Positions 45,990 to 58,644 of a stretch of DNA of 64,000 nt are shown in pieces. The stretch spans positions 14,509,590-14,573,589 of the forward strand of contig NC_081149.1 in the NCBI RefSeq assembly GCF_958295425.1, in the 5' to 3' direction. Position 1 is the stretch's first letter, and each line of letters starts with the position of its first letter. The notes under the pieces are model-generated. The model saw only the letters and a list, made by a program, of their open reading frames with translations, searched no databases and was not told the origin of the DNA. The translations under genes and the position numbers were made by a program. Source of the stretch: Solea solea (Eukaryota > Chordata > Actinopteri > Pleuronectiformes > Soleidae).

Positions 45990-46688
45990 ATTTGTAAAGC
46001 ACAAAACAAACACAGTGGACCAAAGTTTAGAGTGAAATTAAGTGTGTGGAAGGTTGCAAAAAGTGCATGTCACTGGTCTAAACCGACCAACCACAGCATA
46101 TTTAATCAAGTCACTCGTGGGTGTGTGTGTATGTTGTTGTTTGAGTGGTCCCTTCCTCTTTTTTTTTTTCTTGTGGCCAATTACACGCCCACCCCCTGTC
46201 ATTTACACTCATTTACATCAGTTCATTTGTCATGTTGAATTTGTCTAAGCCCTGCAAGCATGAGCCCAGCCCATGTCTGAGACGTTCCACAAAGTGAAAC
46301 CACATGCCGCTGATATGGCACTGATCGGATGCTCGCAGCTCTGCACTGCATCATCCTAACCAGCTCCGGGGCAACAGCAGAAGATGCACCACCCCTCACC
46401 TACTCCATGTCTTCACTGCGAGAGTAATAGCCTCCACATTGCCGCGTGGAGCATCAAGCCTGAATGCCGCCATTCTCACATCTGCTTCCTGGAACAGCGG
46501 CGGGGAAGTCTCCAAAGAGTTCCCAGTGGAGTGCGGGGCATGTGTGCTCACATATGAGGCGCGAGTCGAAGACGGGGGCTTGTCGGTGTGGTTTATTTTC
46601 AAAGGGTAGTGCTGAGGATGTGTTGAGAGGGTGAGGAGTTGAGAGCGCTCTGCATTCTGGTTTGGGTTTCACCTCACTGGGACTCAGC
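45990..46688. other. Intergenic, nothing recognised
   Basis: No supported exon. Confidence 0.4.
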
Positions 46689-46689
46689 T

Positions 46690-46740
46690 GGGGGGGGGGG
46701 GTTAGGATATGTGTGTGTGTGTGTGTGTGTGTGTTGGGGG
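46690..46740. repeat. Poly-G run and (GT)n array
   Basis: Twelve or so G residues at 46690-46701, then GTTAGGATAT and a (GT)n array of about 13 units. Confidence 0.9.
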
Positions 46741-47124
46741 GCTATTTAGACAACACAAACAAAATAAAATATTATATTGTGTGTGTCTGCATAGAGATGG
46801 ACTGTGTATAGCCAAATGTGATGTTCCGTATGTTTTAGGAAACTCTTTCCTCGTCTGTCGACTTCACCAACTTCTAGACTTAAGAGTGTGTGTGAGAGAA
46901 CAGAAAAAAACAAACATGCAAACATACAAACTGAATGTAGCAGAACAGGGAAGTAAACCACGTAGGCCAGTCCCAGCAAACTGTCATATCTGCACCATTC
47001 ATTTCCCTATTTTTCGGCAGTCACAGTGACATGTGGACTACTTTGCATTGAAAAAAGGCCTCATATTAAGGCGTCATATTAAAAATGTGCAGAACTGAAC
47101 TGAACTTATTTGGGTATTCAAAGC

Positions 47125-47127
<3 letters not shown>

Positions 47128-47167
<40 letters not shown>
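47128..47167. repeat. (TC)n array
   Basis: About 20 uninterrupted CT units. Confidence 0.95.
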
Positions 47168-48293
47168 ACCTGCAACACAAAGGCATGTGGCACAGTTTTC
47201 GGTTGTCAAGGTGAACCTGGGAAGTTTTCAATGCAAAATAAGATGCAAAAGATGGAAATGGAATTTGCATCTACAGGACAGTTTCAGCTGGAGCAGCAGA
47301 GGAACCAAAGACACCCTGAGTTAGACCTGAGCGCTGCAGTACAGGCATATGAGCCTTTTTAAGTGTTTAAGCATTTAGCTGCTCAGAGCAATTTCTCTCA
47401 GCATGACTGAGAACATTTTCAATGAGCAAACAAGCTCATTTAAATACACTTCTAAAGAAATATGGTGTGATTTTGTTTTGATTCAAGCAACAATATCAAG
47501 CCGAGCAACATATAAATAAAAAAATAAAAAAAATTAAAATAAAATGGTGGAAACATTGGGTAAGCATGAACAGCGACATCAAGCAAACATCAAGGCGAAA
47601 CACACACAAAGCATTAGAAAGTAATGCTTTTTAGACTTTTCTGTCGCTAAATCAGCTGACTGTCATGGGTGTAGCTCCACATGTAACGTACCATTACTCT
47701 GGTAGCCCTAAGGGAAGGGTCCCGAAGAATAGAACAGGCCATACCGAACCTTTCCATCCGGTGGAATCACGCCAATAGATATTATAGGCTTTTGCTTTCA
47801 GTTTTGCGAAGGGACTTTTTGTCTGGTTCGATGTCAGCCCCCTCAGGTCCCTTTTGCCTGGAGCCTACACACTTCCTTTGACACTCACATGACCACATAC
47901 TGATACTGTCAGATAAAAACAACCTCAAATGTATTTGTTTTTAAATTTGAGGAACATTTTGCTGACTTTTCTTCATGAAGAACATGAAAATGTGTGCAGA
48001 CTAGATATTACAGGAGCTATAGATGTTATCTCTTTTTCATTCACACCTTTTTCCTTGCCACTTGACTTGATCACTGTTATTCTTTCTGGTTACAGTCACT
48101 GTTATTCTTTTTCCGTATTTTAATTTCTCACCCATAAAGATTTTTACACTATCCTCACCATAAATACTGTAAATCTAGTAAAGCAGACAAGACGGCATGT
48201 CTGGATTTTTTTTTTTTTTTCATAATAATTCTTCTGGCTTTTCTCCACATTAGTTGCGTTGTGTTGCTTGCCAAACACAGAGGCTGCCACACC

Positions 48294-48294
<1 letters not shown>
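47168..48294. other. Intergenic, nothing recognised
   Basis: AT-rich. A possible decayed repeat lies at about 47640-47860 but could not be assigned. Confidence 0.4.

Positions 48295-48324
<30 letters not shown>
48295..48324. repeat. (CTG)10 trinucleotide repeat
   Basis: Ten CTG units precede a T-run. The polyalanine and polycysteine frames across it do not belong to a recognisable gene. Confidence 0.95.
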
Positions 48325-48326
<2 letters not shown>

Positions 48327-49030
48327 TTTTCTATCAGACTGGTGTGGACCTGGGAAGCAGAGCATGTGCCACAGTGAAATTCAGGTGCCAAGAGTATAAT
48401 TTTCCTAAAGTGCTTACAACTGTAAAAACCAAAGTTGATTCCCCGAGACTGAAAGTAATTACAGCCCATTTAAATTGAAGAAAAAGACAAAGCAGCAAGT
48501 TTTGTATTTTTTTATTTTTTTTTGTACAATTCGAGAAACATTATGTGGTCTGTCTAATATCTGTTTTATTTGAATGTTTTTACTTTCAACTTTGGTAATT
48601 CATTTTGGCCATGTGCGATTCCTCCAGAGGAAATGCCCCTGACAGTGGTTAACCCAAATACTATAAATTGTGGAGCACGTATTGGGCTGTCACATCAAAA
48701 CTAATACACAAAATCATCATCTGGAATGAAGTGGACGGTAATATCTAGTCTCTGTCATCCCGGTAATCATTTGATTGACTGCCTGTCTATCAGCTCGTTG
48801 TCAGTTTGTCTTTATAGACGGACGAACTTGGCTACGGGACGTACAGTGTGTGTTGTGTGTGTGTGTGTGTGTGCATGTGAGGCGGGACCTCACCCTGTTT
48901 GTGAGAGCGTGACGCTGCACCTGTCACAGAGGAAGACCCTGCTAATCGCTCTAAGCTGGCCGCAGAGTGAACATGTGTGCTGGGGAGACCCTCAGGCTAG
49001 GAGTGGTGGACGGGGAGGAGGGAAGGAGTG

Positions 49031-49082
49031 CATCGAGGAGGGGGAGGAGGGGGAGGAGGGGGAGGAGGACGGGGAGGAGGGC
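49031..49082 (+). repeat. (GGAGGAGGG)n purine minisatellite, potential G-quadruplex
   Basis: Units GGGGGAGGA are repeated about four times, then GGACGGGGAGGAGGG. The Glu/Gly-rich frame over it is probably incidental. Confidence 0.8.
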
Positions 49083-51058
49083 ACACTTGACCTAAATCGC
49101 CTCAGTAAAAAAGGACTATGTGGATGGAGAATTCCCAAGATCATTCCCACACCTTCCCTTTGCTCTCAGCGCTCCTCTGGTCTTCCCCTTTCTCCTCTCA
49201 TCTTTGGTCATTTTTTTTCCTCATAAATCATACAGCTATTGACAGAGTGATTGCATCCGTACTTGCAATCCTTACTTACTTGTGTTTGCTGACTCATCTG
49301 TTCTTTGAAACCTGCCCTCTTGGAAATATCTCGCCTGCCATTGGCTCCCTCAGGTCTGATAGAGTCTCCCTCTCTCTCTCTCTCCCCCACTCTCTCATCC
49401 TTCCCTCAGTGTTGAGTCATTCCTGGGAAAAGCAAATCAGTAGTCCGCTGAGATTGCAGCGAGTACACTCACCAGTTCTGTTGTTGAAGGGTGAGGTTCT
49501 TCTTCTTCACCTCTCAAGGCAGGACCACACAGTGTGTGTGAAAATCTGGCCCACAGACACACCTCGGTTTCCATGTGCAATAAAACACACACACACACAC
49601 ACACGCACACTCGTGTTACACGTTACAGATGACTTCACACCACATCATCCTCTGTGTGTTGCAGAAACTGTGACTCTGGACACAGCTAATGCTGAAGTAT
49701 AGTCATAGCTGTGGCGTCGTCTAAACAGCAGGGTTGTCTGGAGTTCAGCAACTTCAATGTGCAAATTTCGTATTGCGTATTGAGTTTGGCCAGTCACGCT
49801 GACATCTGAATTTGTAAACTCCCTTTGTCTTCTATAATTGTGTTAGGCCGGCACTTCCAAACTCTTACTATTTGTCAGCAATCATTCGAATTGACCACTG
49901 TGACATTCCTATTTTTGCACAAATGCCTCCACACTTTCTGCACCCCTCATTTCCTTCAGAGCGTAATTTGTACAACAAGCCAAATAAATGATTTTCAATA
50001 TTTCAGTCTAATAATAATAACAATAATAAAATTTTCCAAAAAAGGCTGCAGAGAGCAGTGGGCAACACATGTTTTTTTTTTTTATGCCTTAACATAAAAT
50101 TCTAGCTTAATTTAAGTCTCCATGACACAATGTGAGAGCGATTAGGGTCTCGGATACACTTTCACCTCAGCTCTCCTTTCTCTCTAAAGCATGGAGGCGT
50201 TGTAAGTGTAATAGAGGTAATAAAATGATAACAAGCATTAAATACCGCTTTATATTACTTATTACACTCCATAAATGTTGATCCTCTTACAGTAGCTTTG
50301 TTGTCACACAAGCTGTAAGGCCGTTTTCAAAGAAGCAGTGTTCCATTTTCTTCTTCTGCCGCCCGCCAAATGGGCTTTTGTTTATGATGATCACAAGTTA
50401 ACACCTTTCGCTAAACGTGAAAAATGGGACCTTCTGTGGGGACTAATCCTTTCAAAAAGCCATCGAGTGGAGCTCGGGGTCCCTAAAGTACATTCAGCGC
50501 TGGATCTTTCAGCAGATCCTTCCTGAATATTGGAAGCTGCGCTGGACGTTAAACATGCAAATAAGTGTCTGCTGTCTACAGCCTGTCAATGTGCTTCCAC
50601 TTATATTTACCACCTCCTCCTCCTTCGTTCTCTCTTGTCCTTCTCTCCTCTCTCTCTCAATCCCTTTCTCATCCTGTCTCTCCCTCCAGGGAAGAGTTTG
50701 AAGTGGCGTTTCTTGGGCTTTGTTTCCTAACTGGATTGGTTTTGTTGTGTCTAGTGTCTGGGCTTTGGCAGGCCCTGGATGCTGAGCTGAAACCTAATGA
50801 TGTGGTCGCAACACCACAAGAGGAGGTTTTTGGGATCCTCTTCGTGGCTGCTGGCGGCTTTATTCTGGACAGTGGGGACAATGACTTACCCCAATGGGAA
50901 AATTGTCTGTTGCCTTCAGCTACACTTGGGTCTAAATCTTCCTCAAAATACAACTCACATTTAGATTCTTTCTTTCCAGTTACGGAGACATTCAGTTGTT
51001 GTGATGGACGTGACAAAAAGAGATTTTAACACAGGGAGGGACATGAAAACCTATTACC
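49083..51058. other. Intergenic; long but unassigned open frames
   Basis: Open frames at 49118-49702 (194 codons) and 50565-51029 (154 codons) contain CT-rich and CA-rich low-complexity runs. They show no domain I recognise. I do not support them as genes. A pyrimidine-rich tract lies at about 50612-50692. Confidence 0.4.
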
Positions 51059-51487
51059 TTACCCCCTTTAACGCCGAGCGTATCGCTGAGGACACGTTTG
51101 CACAAGCACGGCAAAAAGAATTTCAAAGACATTTCACTCACGCTGTTTCAAGGAAGCCGGCGAATCAGCGTCTCTGTCGCCAGAGAGGAGAGGGTGGGAA
51201 CAACACCTGTACATAGTTTCCATTGTTTGGCCTGTTTTTGGACATTGGGAGACAAAGAAACATTGAGGGACTCAATAAACGTTATCACAAATAACCTTTA
51301 TACTGCTCGGATTTCAAATGTTAACATGCACAGTCTGTTGTTCGTGTACAACTGCAGTGTTTTTCTTCATTTTAAATTGTTAAAACAGTATTTTTACATG
51401 CAGTAAATTGTAAATAACTGCCAGATATTGGAAATGATTCTGGAAAAATGGCCAAAAGCACTTTGGGGCTAGGTGTTAAACGGTTAA
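51059..51487. mobile_element. piggyBac-like MITE, second copy
   Basis: The left end is TTAC (51059-51062, probably a mutated TTAA) followed by CCCCTTTAACGCC. The right end TTAAACGG is followed by TTAA at 51484-51487. Interior blocks are shared with 29309-29808: GAATCAGCGTCTCTGTCGCC, TTCTTCATTTTAAATTGT, CATGCAGTAAATTGTAAATA and TGGCCAAAAGCACTTT. Confidence 0.65.
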
Positions 51488-51639
51488 TATGCTTTTTTAC
51501 TAACAGTTGTCCCTCCCTTTGTTTCTTACTGATTCACACATACAGTATCTTTCTTTCTCATGGTGAAAACTAATTCATGCCGTCAATTTCACAATTTCTG
51601 TACTGCCACATGTCAGTGTCAAGTGTAAATGTGTTAGAT

Positions 51640-51665
51640 AGACATGATATGATATGATATGATAG
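51640..51665. repeat. (GATAT)n pentanucleotide repeat
   Basis: About four units of ATGAT/GATAT. Confidence 0.8.
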
Positions 51666-51775
51666 ACACCGGGATCACTTTGACAGCCTTTGAATGGAAG
51701 CAGACTAAAGACTAAAGGTGCTGCTACTGTAGCTTTCTTGACAGGTTCGGCCTCAGATGCTGCACAGACACAGGC

Positions 51776-51778
51776 TCG

Positions 51779-51820
<42 letters not shown>

Positions 51821-51991
51821 AGGCTGGGCTGTGGGTAGCTTGTAACCCTAGTGTTTTATTAGCAACTGGTCCAACACTGCTAATTGCTTCCTGAGGGAGC
51901 CGCCTCCCCCCGCTCTGTGACTGATTAACCGACCACATTATGTGTCTCGACAACCTTGACAATCTTTTTTTTTTTTTTTTTTTTTTTTTTA
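51776..51991. repeat. (CT)n-(CA)n array and downstream poly-T run
   Basis: A CT run passes into (CA)n at 51776-51819. A run of about 25 T residues lies at 51966-51990. The intervening sequence is unassigned. Confidence 0.85.
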
Positions 51992-53234
51992 ATGGTCACG
52001 AAACTTTTTATTACACTGCACTGCTACAAATCTCCAGTGTAAATTTTCTCTCTGGACATTTTTTATTTTTTATTTCATTGTAAAGCAGTTCAAACATCTT
52101 GCAATTAATGTTTATTAATGTGATTTAATGATTATTCTTAATAGTTACTACTACTACTACAAACTGTTTTGTAATACTTAACTATTCAACACATTTATTC
52201 ATGTTTCATTAATGCGTTGTATTGTATAAAAAAGGTCAAAGTGCACTTTTTCGTTCCATCTTTTTAAAGATTTTATTCCTATTTATTGTATCAAGACAAA
52301 GTGAGATCAGATTTTAATATTCTTTGTCACGGTTGGCTTGTTCCTTTCCTCAAAAACAAATGTGAGTCATTCGGATTCAATAGAAATCTCATTATCAGAT
52401 TTGTTTCTCTTCTCCTTTTCATCCTGCTCTTCTGACTTCAGCTACTTCCTAACTTTAAAAGCACTTGTTCGAGCCCATGCGCTCCAACAGATTTCACGCT
52501 TGTCGTCTTCTCTTCCGCGTATGGGTTCAAGCGTGGGTTTACTCTTGTCATGTACATGCAACACACACATGACGTAAGCATATAATAACAGACTAGAACC
52601 AGGCTTCATCTGGTGTTTGACCCTTTTAACTCCCAAAAGGGAAATAGTGAATATTTTATATATGATAAGTGGGTGGACATGACTGCTGAGAATATCCCTT
52701 CTTTTATTTATTTTCTCTTTTGGCACAGGATATTTACATTTCATACATTTGTTTTCAAGATCCTAATTAGAAATTCTGAATCTCTGATCTGACAAAGTTT
52801 CTGGACTCTTTGCGGATTCTCTCGCCTCGTATGTGTCTTTGATGATGCCACTGGGAGATGTGAACAGATGGGTTTCAAAAGCCTGATTTCCTCAAACAGG
52901 ATATAGATGATGTTTTATGCCTGATGCTCTCTGGACCAGGGATCAAATGGTGTTCTTCCACCCCCCCCTCCATCGCTACAGGGTGGGGTCCGGTCGGATG
53001 GCCTAAGGAGGAGGAGGTCTCTCTCAAGTGTGTTTCAAGGTCACACCGTCACACAGGCTGGAGCCTCATCACTTCCTCTGAATCATTTGGTTATCATTAT
53101 ATCCAATTCATTTATAACGCTTATGATTAAAGCTGCAGTGTGTAACTTCTTTTGGTTTTGGTTCGTTTTCCATCGTTGATGTTATTATTCTGCCTGTGTT
53201 TGGTCTTTGTGAACTAAGACACTCGCTGTCACGG
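51992..53234. other. Intergenic, nothing recognised
   Basis: AT-rich on the left. No exon could be supported. Confidence 0.4.
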
Positions 53235-53395
53235 TCATCTTCTACGGCTTTATCCTCCACATGAGGGAGGGCACTGGTGCCAATCCCAGCTGACATATGG
53301 CCAAAGAGGGGATACACTCCATCACAGGGCCACATACAGACACAAACAACCTCTCACACTCACACCTCAGGTCAATGTAGAGTGTCCAAGAACAA
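53235..53395 (-). mobile_element. tRNA-derived SINE fragment, tail portion
   Basis: On the minus strand it reads GGACACTCTACATTGACCTG, then GTGAGTGTGAGAGGTTG, then ATGTCAGCTGGGATTGGCAC and GGATAAAGCCGTAGAAGATG. This is the same family tail as at 20411-20509. The tRNA-like head is absent. Confidence 0.65.
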
Positions 53396-54929
53396 ACTAC
53401 TTCCGGTGCATGGGAATGTTGCCGGGCAAGGTAAGATTTAAACACCGCAACACAGTGAAAGACACAGACAGTCCAATGGAGCTGGTGTGGACTCATTAAA
53501 CAATGGTTTGAATGTAAAGGACATTTGGCTTTATTTAAAAAAAAAAAAAAAAATGATGCACTACAGTTCGAGGAAGATTCCACTTTCTTTAAAAACAAAG
53601 CCTTTTGTATTTCAATCAGTCTATTCCTGTGTCTCTGCACCTTATTTTGACCCCTGGAGTCTGTCACAGTTACATATTTAATAGTGGATCAGGGCCCTGA
53701 ATCCATGTTCAGGCAAACTGCGGTAACAGAATGCATACTTCTGGTTAGCGCTTGGCAGAACCACTTGTGCCTCTTTCTCAGAAGTCCAGAGCCAAAGTCA
53801 AGTACAGAAATACGTTATAGACATGGATTTGTTTTGTATTGATATTTTTCTTCCAGAGAAGTGTCAAAATTGGGGACATCTGCCTCAGGGGGGGGACTCA
53901 TCTGATTGATCTGTCCTCTGCTGTGCACTCACATGTGTTTCAGTGTATGTGCAGCTGTTTTTTTTCAATGGAAGACGATTGCACCAGAATTGGAGATTTG
54001 GCTCTGACATCACGGGACACTGGTGCAGGCTGCGATGACTCGGTCGATGCGGAGAGGTTCTCCTGCCCAACGCGGTGGAGATCTAGTGGGCAGAGCAGCT
54101 GCAGCGTGGTTGACGGGACGCCTGCAGAGTCGGATGGGGGGGGGGGAGTCATTTTTGCATTAGTAGAATCACATTTTGAGAAAGATGCAACATTCCAGGA
54201 CCTCCTCATTTGATTAGCTATAATGTCATAAATGCAAGAATGTACTCCGATAAATGGCAAAAGGAGTTGATGAATTAGTTATTCCCGTCAGCAAATACCC
54301 ACGCTATCTTGCCCTCCCCTTTCACATCCCACGGGCCACATTGCCTCTTCAATCTGCAATATGGAGCACAATTATACTAATTTCTTTCAATTGCATTAGT
54401 GAGGGCCTGGAGAAAAGAAAGGCCGTCTTTCTAAGCCGGAACCTTGGCTATGCAGTCAGCCTCGCTGCACCTCAGAGGGCAAGCACAGGGGGAGGCGACA
54501 TGACCCCTGCTCACCCCTCCTCCTCATTTGCCTGCACTCCTCTCTCCTCCTTCATTCCCTCCAGCTCTTGTCCCTCTTTTCTCATTCCACATTTTCCTCT
54601 CGCACCGATGGCTTCATGTAAGGGAGCGTGAAACTTGCAGAATTTACAGAAAAAGTCCCTTTTTTCAAAGGTTTTTCACATTTTTTGTGTATGAAGAAGA
54701 AACATGACGACACACATTCTGGCTTCAGTTTATGTGACATGGGGGACCTTTAACATCTCCCCATCCATCATTTCACTACAACATTGACTTGCTCTTAAAT
54801 ACTGTACACGCATAACCTTTAACCTTTAACATGACAACATTATCAAATACATTAACCTAACTGAAACTAGAGCCAAACTTTGTGTTTTGTATTTCTACAG
54901 AAATTTTTGTTGTGATGTTTTCTCAAAAT
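53396..54929. other. Intergenic, possible conserved non-coding sequence
   Basis: A poly-A run lies at 53538-53553 and a poly-G run at 54136-54146. The unique stretch at about 54165-54425 contains ATTAGC, TAATGTCATAAATGC and GAATTAGTTATTCC-type homeodomain-like cores. No gene was recognised. Confidence 0.35.
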
Positions 54930-55880
54930 GCAATAAAAACTGAAGTGTTGAATCACTTGAACTTTTATTTAACATATACAATAAAGACAGTATTTCCAGT
55001 GCTTTCCCTGCCAAATTTAATTGTGTGGGTTAAACACAAAGACATTCAGAAATTAGTGTACGCAACACGTTTACGACTGGGTCACATCACCTCTTCCTTT
55101 AATTACACTTTTCAACAATTTGGGAATTCTAGATACAATTAGGAAAGTGGAATCTTAATTGTTAATTGTTGAAAATAAGGTGTCATACATTTTGAATAAA
55201 GGAGACAGATCTGGACTGCAAACAGGCCAGTCAAGTACACAACTTTGTGCAGAATGACCTTCTGACATCGTCCTGCTAAAAGTAGAAATGGAGCCTCTGC
55301 ATAAGTGGACACTTCTGCTCCCCCCCATACTATCAAACATGCTTGTTTAGCACTTTTCATTCATAACAGTCTTCAGTCCACTGTCCACTGAGTTCAGGCC
55401 CAGAGACATCAGCAACATTTGTGCACAATACAGTTTCAGGTTTCATTTCTTCATGCAACAGCAGGCGGTGTGAAATGACAACGATGTCCCAATTTACTCC
55501 CAAGTCCATGTTGTTATGTCTATCATGGTAGTTTGACAGTTTCCCATAAAACTGACGTAGGGCTCAATGTTTCCACCTATGGCCTGTAAGAACTGAGATT
55601 TACACTCACTGCTGAATCTTTTCACAATATGATGTACTGTGGATGGTAACAGACCCAAATCATTGGCACTCTTTCACTGAGAAACCTTCTCTCCTTGTCA
55701 GCCAGGACCTATCTTTGCAGTTGTCTTTGGGGGATTCTCCTTCTAGAACCAATTTTCATGCCCTCACCTTGTATCAGTTCACCTGTTAATTGTGAAACCT
55801 TCCTCGGCATGTGTAACATTTCCAGTCCTAATTTTCTTTTTTATATGTATTTGCAAAATACAGGCATGTCAGTGAAGTGG
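54930..55880 (-). pseudogene. Decayed Tc1/mariner-superfamily transposase
   Basis: Read on the minus strand with frame shifts, 5' to 3': a start-like MPRKVSQLTGELIQ (near 55818), a helix-turn-helix stretch NDLGLLPSTVHHIVKRF (about 55610-55670), then LDWPVCSPDLSPLF (about 55198-55245), the WPxxSPDLxP motif just before the last catalytic acid of this superfamily. The order and spacing fit a Tc1-like transposase of about 340 codons. Stops and shifts break every frame, so the copy is dead. Terminal repeats and the TA target duplication were not located. Confidence 0.65.
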
Positions 55881-58427
55881 AATGGATTGGAAATATTTTG
55901 TTTTTACTCATTCGGTTACATTAAGGTTTGAGCGATTCGACAAATTAGAGTTTTTAATTGCATTTTGAGAAACATCCAATGGGGGAAACGGGGTTTGGTA
56001 GTATAATAAACACAGTATTTAGTCAATGTATGACATTATAGAATATGTCGGTCTGTTTTTCCTTCCCAAGTAGAGCCAGTCCTCTATGACCAGGTCACGT
56101 CGGACCAGCCTGGTGGATGAGGGACTCTGGGGGACTGCAGGGCACTGGTTGTGGGAACACAGCCTCGGCTATGAAAGACACTATTGTCCTTTTTGGCTCG
56201 CCAACATGAAAATGAATAAATCAAAGAGGAGACATCAAGAGAGGAGGAGATGGAGGGTTGGAGGGAACAGGGACTATCTGACATCTGCATTTTAAACTGG
56301 GCATTGAGCTCTGGAGGAATGTTGTTATCATCCATCCTCAACTGCTATGGTGAAGAATTCTGCATTTCATTATCGCATTATCTGACTTCTGATCAAATCT
56401 ATGAATACACATTATCATCATCATGATCTTCATCAATACTAAATCACCATCATACACCAAACACAAACAATGTAATTCATGTGCTTACATTAGTTAAAAC
56501 CTGTCCAGTACTTACTGTTTCTGAGTATGTGCTTTCAAATATTTCCCCACAGAACACTTCTTATTTACTTATTAATGATTTATAATTTGGTTTTGATGGG
56601 CCATATGGCTAATCTATCTTACACATTATGACTACAAATAAGAATAGAACCAAAATGAACAAAACTGACGGGGGACTCATTCTTTAAAATCCCTCTAATA
56701 AACTCATCAGCATTCAAATGTCACCGTCATAATCCAAATTTTGGGGACTTTGAACATACAGTAGCAGGATGGACAATTCATTTTTCCAAATTCATGAGGC
56801 CTACCTTAAATCAGGAGACGACTGAAACACTATGAATGAATTGCATATGCATAATGATCTTTCTAATCAATGTTTAATCAATCAATTCCAAGTCTGTCCT
56901 GTATTTTTCCATTTTCAATTTGAGCTACATGCATATAGTTTTGAAGCAAAGTCATTTGTTTTAGTTTGGGTCAAGTCTAAATGACACAACAATCAATCTC
57001 GATGTTAGTAATTCTAACAAGTCTGGTCAGTCTCTGCCTGACCTATGCAGTTTCACGGCCAGCGTAGCCTGCTTTTGCCAGTGGTGGATCCAAGTTAGCA
57101 GCGATACAGCAGCTGTCTCACTGATTCAGTTCAACACAGTGGCACTTTGCTGCTGCCCCCAGGTGTGTGTGTGTGTGTGTGTGTGTGCCTGCACAATGGT
57201 TGCCCTGTGTGACCCTGTGCATCTGTGTCCATCCAGACAAGCTCTACTGTCCGACTTGCCGCTGGGGTCCCCTCTTCAGTGTTGACAGCACTCTACAGGT
57301 GCCCGGCACATCTGGTGCTTCACACAACCAAACACACACACTCACGTCGGCTGAGACACAAGTTAAATGAAGACAGGCCTCAAAGGAATACACTAACACA
57401 ATCAGGATATAATAAATTGCCTTCAGTGGCTATACTTTGGGAAGTGAGAGAAGTTAAGTGACTTTTTTTCCTTTCGTCTTCTTTTTCTTCTTCTTGAGCC
57501 ACAAGTGAGTTCATTATTTGACCAGGCCACAAGTTCACGACCAGACCTCTAGTCGTTAATGAAGGTCTGTGTCTGGGGTGGGATTCTGAACAGTCATCAC
57601 ACTGTTTTTTCACAACAACCCCCAACATCTTTCAGTACCAAACACATCCTGCACATAATCAATGCTCTGTCCCACAGCAACCTCTGTTTTCTAACTCTGG
57701 GAAAAAAAAAAAAAAAAAAAAAACTTTGGTTGAAAGAAGCCATTTATAGATGTTTTCGTAAACTAAAAGAACATTTGTATTTCATTTGGTAACTTCTGAA
57801 ACATGGTGCCACCAGATGCAGTTGCTTTCACTTGTGCGTCAGTCTGCAGCTTCCTGTTGAACCCTGTTTAGCCGTATACTGAAACATCCGTCATTTACTG
57901 TGCACAAGAACGACATAAAGCTCCAGCACTGTCCAGATACATGCAAAGTTATGCAAATAATGAATGTAAGTTAGTGCCCCAGTTCTAGCAAACAGACCTA
58001 CACTGACATCACCAGCCCTGGTTTGCCCTGTTGCAAAGCAGAAGCATAATAGCATTCAAATGCAGGATAGGGGTTAACAAGTGCACTTCCTCCTTCACCT
58101 GAGCCTGATATTTGCATGAAAATCTGAGGAGGAACCAGCATCTGTGCTGCCTGGACCTCTTGATCAGTCAGCAAGGTTTGCAGCATGTTTGAAGTTAAAC
58201 CTCTTCCTCAAACCCTGTTAAATTGAGCCTTACGTGTATCTAATTTCCCACATCTTCATATTACGCTTCACAAAATTTCAGTGTGCGTGTGAGAGTGTAA
58301 AGGTGTACTTGTATTTGATATCTCTTAAGGACCTTTTCTGGCACAAACACTGCCTTTGAATTGCCGTTAGGTAAGGTGAGAATTGGTTAGGCATTAATAT
58401 TAATATTTGTGTTGTATGTGTATCTTT
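55881..58427. other. Intergenic, nothing recognised
   Basis: A (GT)n run lies at about 57162-57187 and a poly-A run at about 57702-57723. Short frames lack known domains. Confidence 0.4.
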
Positions 58428-58644
58428 GTGAGGACCAAAACTTGTTTAAACCAATACAAGTGGGGACATTTTGGCAGGTCCTCACATCTTTAAAGGGCTT
58501 TTTCAGGATTTAGACCTGGTTTTAGGGTTAGAATTGGGTTTATGTTAAGGTAAGGTTCAGGGTTAGAGTCAGGCATGTAGTTATGATGGTTACGGTTAGG
58601 GTAAGGTCGCTAGGAAATGCATTATGCCTATGATGTGTCCTCAC
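58428..58644. repeat. Dispersed repeat with degenerate TTAGGG units
   Basis: It begins GTGAGGACCAAAAC and ends GTGTCCTCAC, giving a short inverted terminus. It contains CAGGTCCTCACATC and about ten TTAGGG/TTAAGG-like units (58525-58610). I recall this as a very common fish repeat; its class is uncertain. Confidence 0.6.

Noticed and set aside
47640..47860. Possible DNA-transposon fragment (GTAGCCCTAAGGGAAGGGTC)
   Set aside because: It feels familiar as a fish repeat, but I could not find inverted termini, a target duplication or a second copy in the window.
49118..49702. 194-codon plus-strand open frame
   Set aside because: It spans CT-rich and CA-rich tracts, has no domain or conserved motif I recognise, and no promoter or splice support.
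50565..51029. 154-codon open frame with a hydrophobic patch
   Set aside because: The hydrophobic stretch follows a pyrimidine-rich run and resembles no membrane protein family I know; its right end runs almost up to the piggyBac-like MITE.
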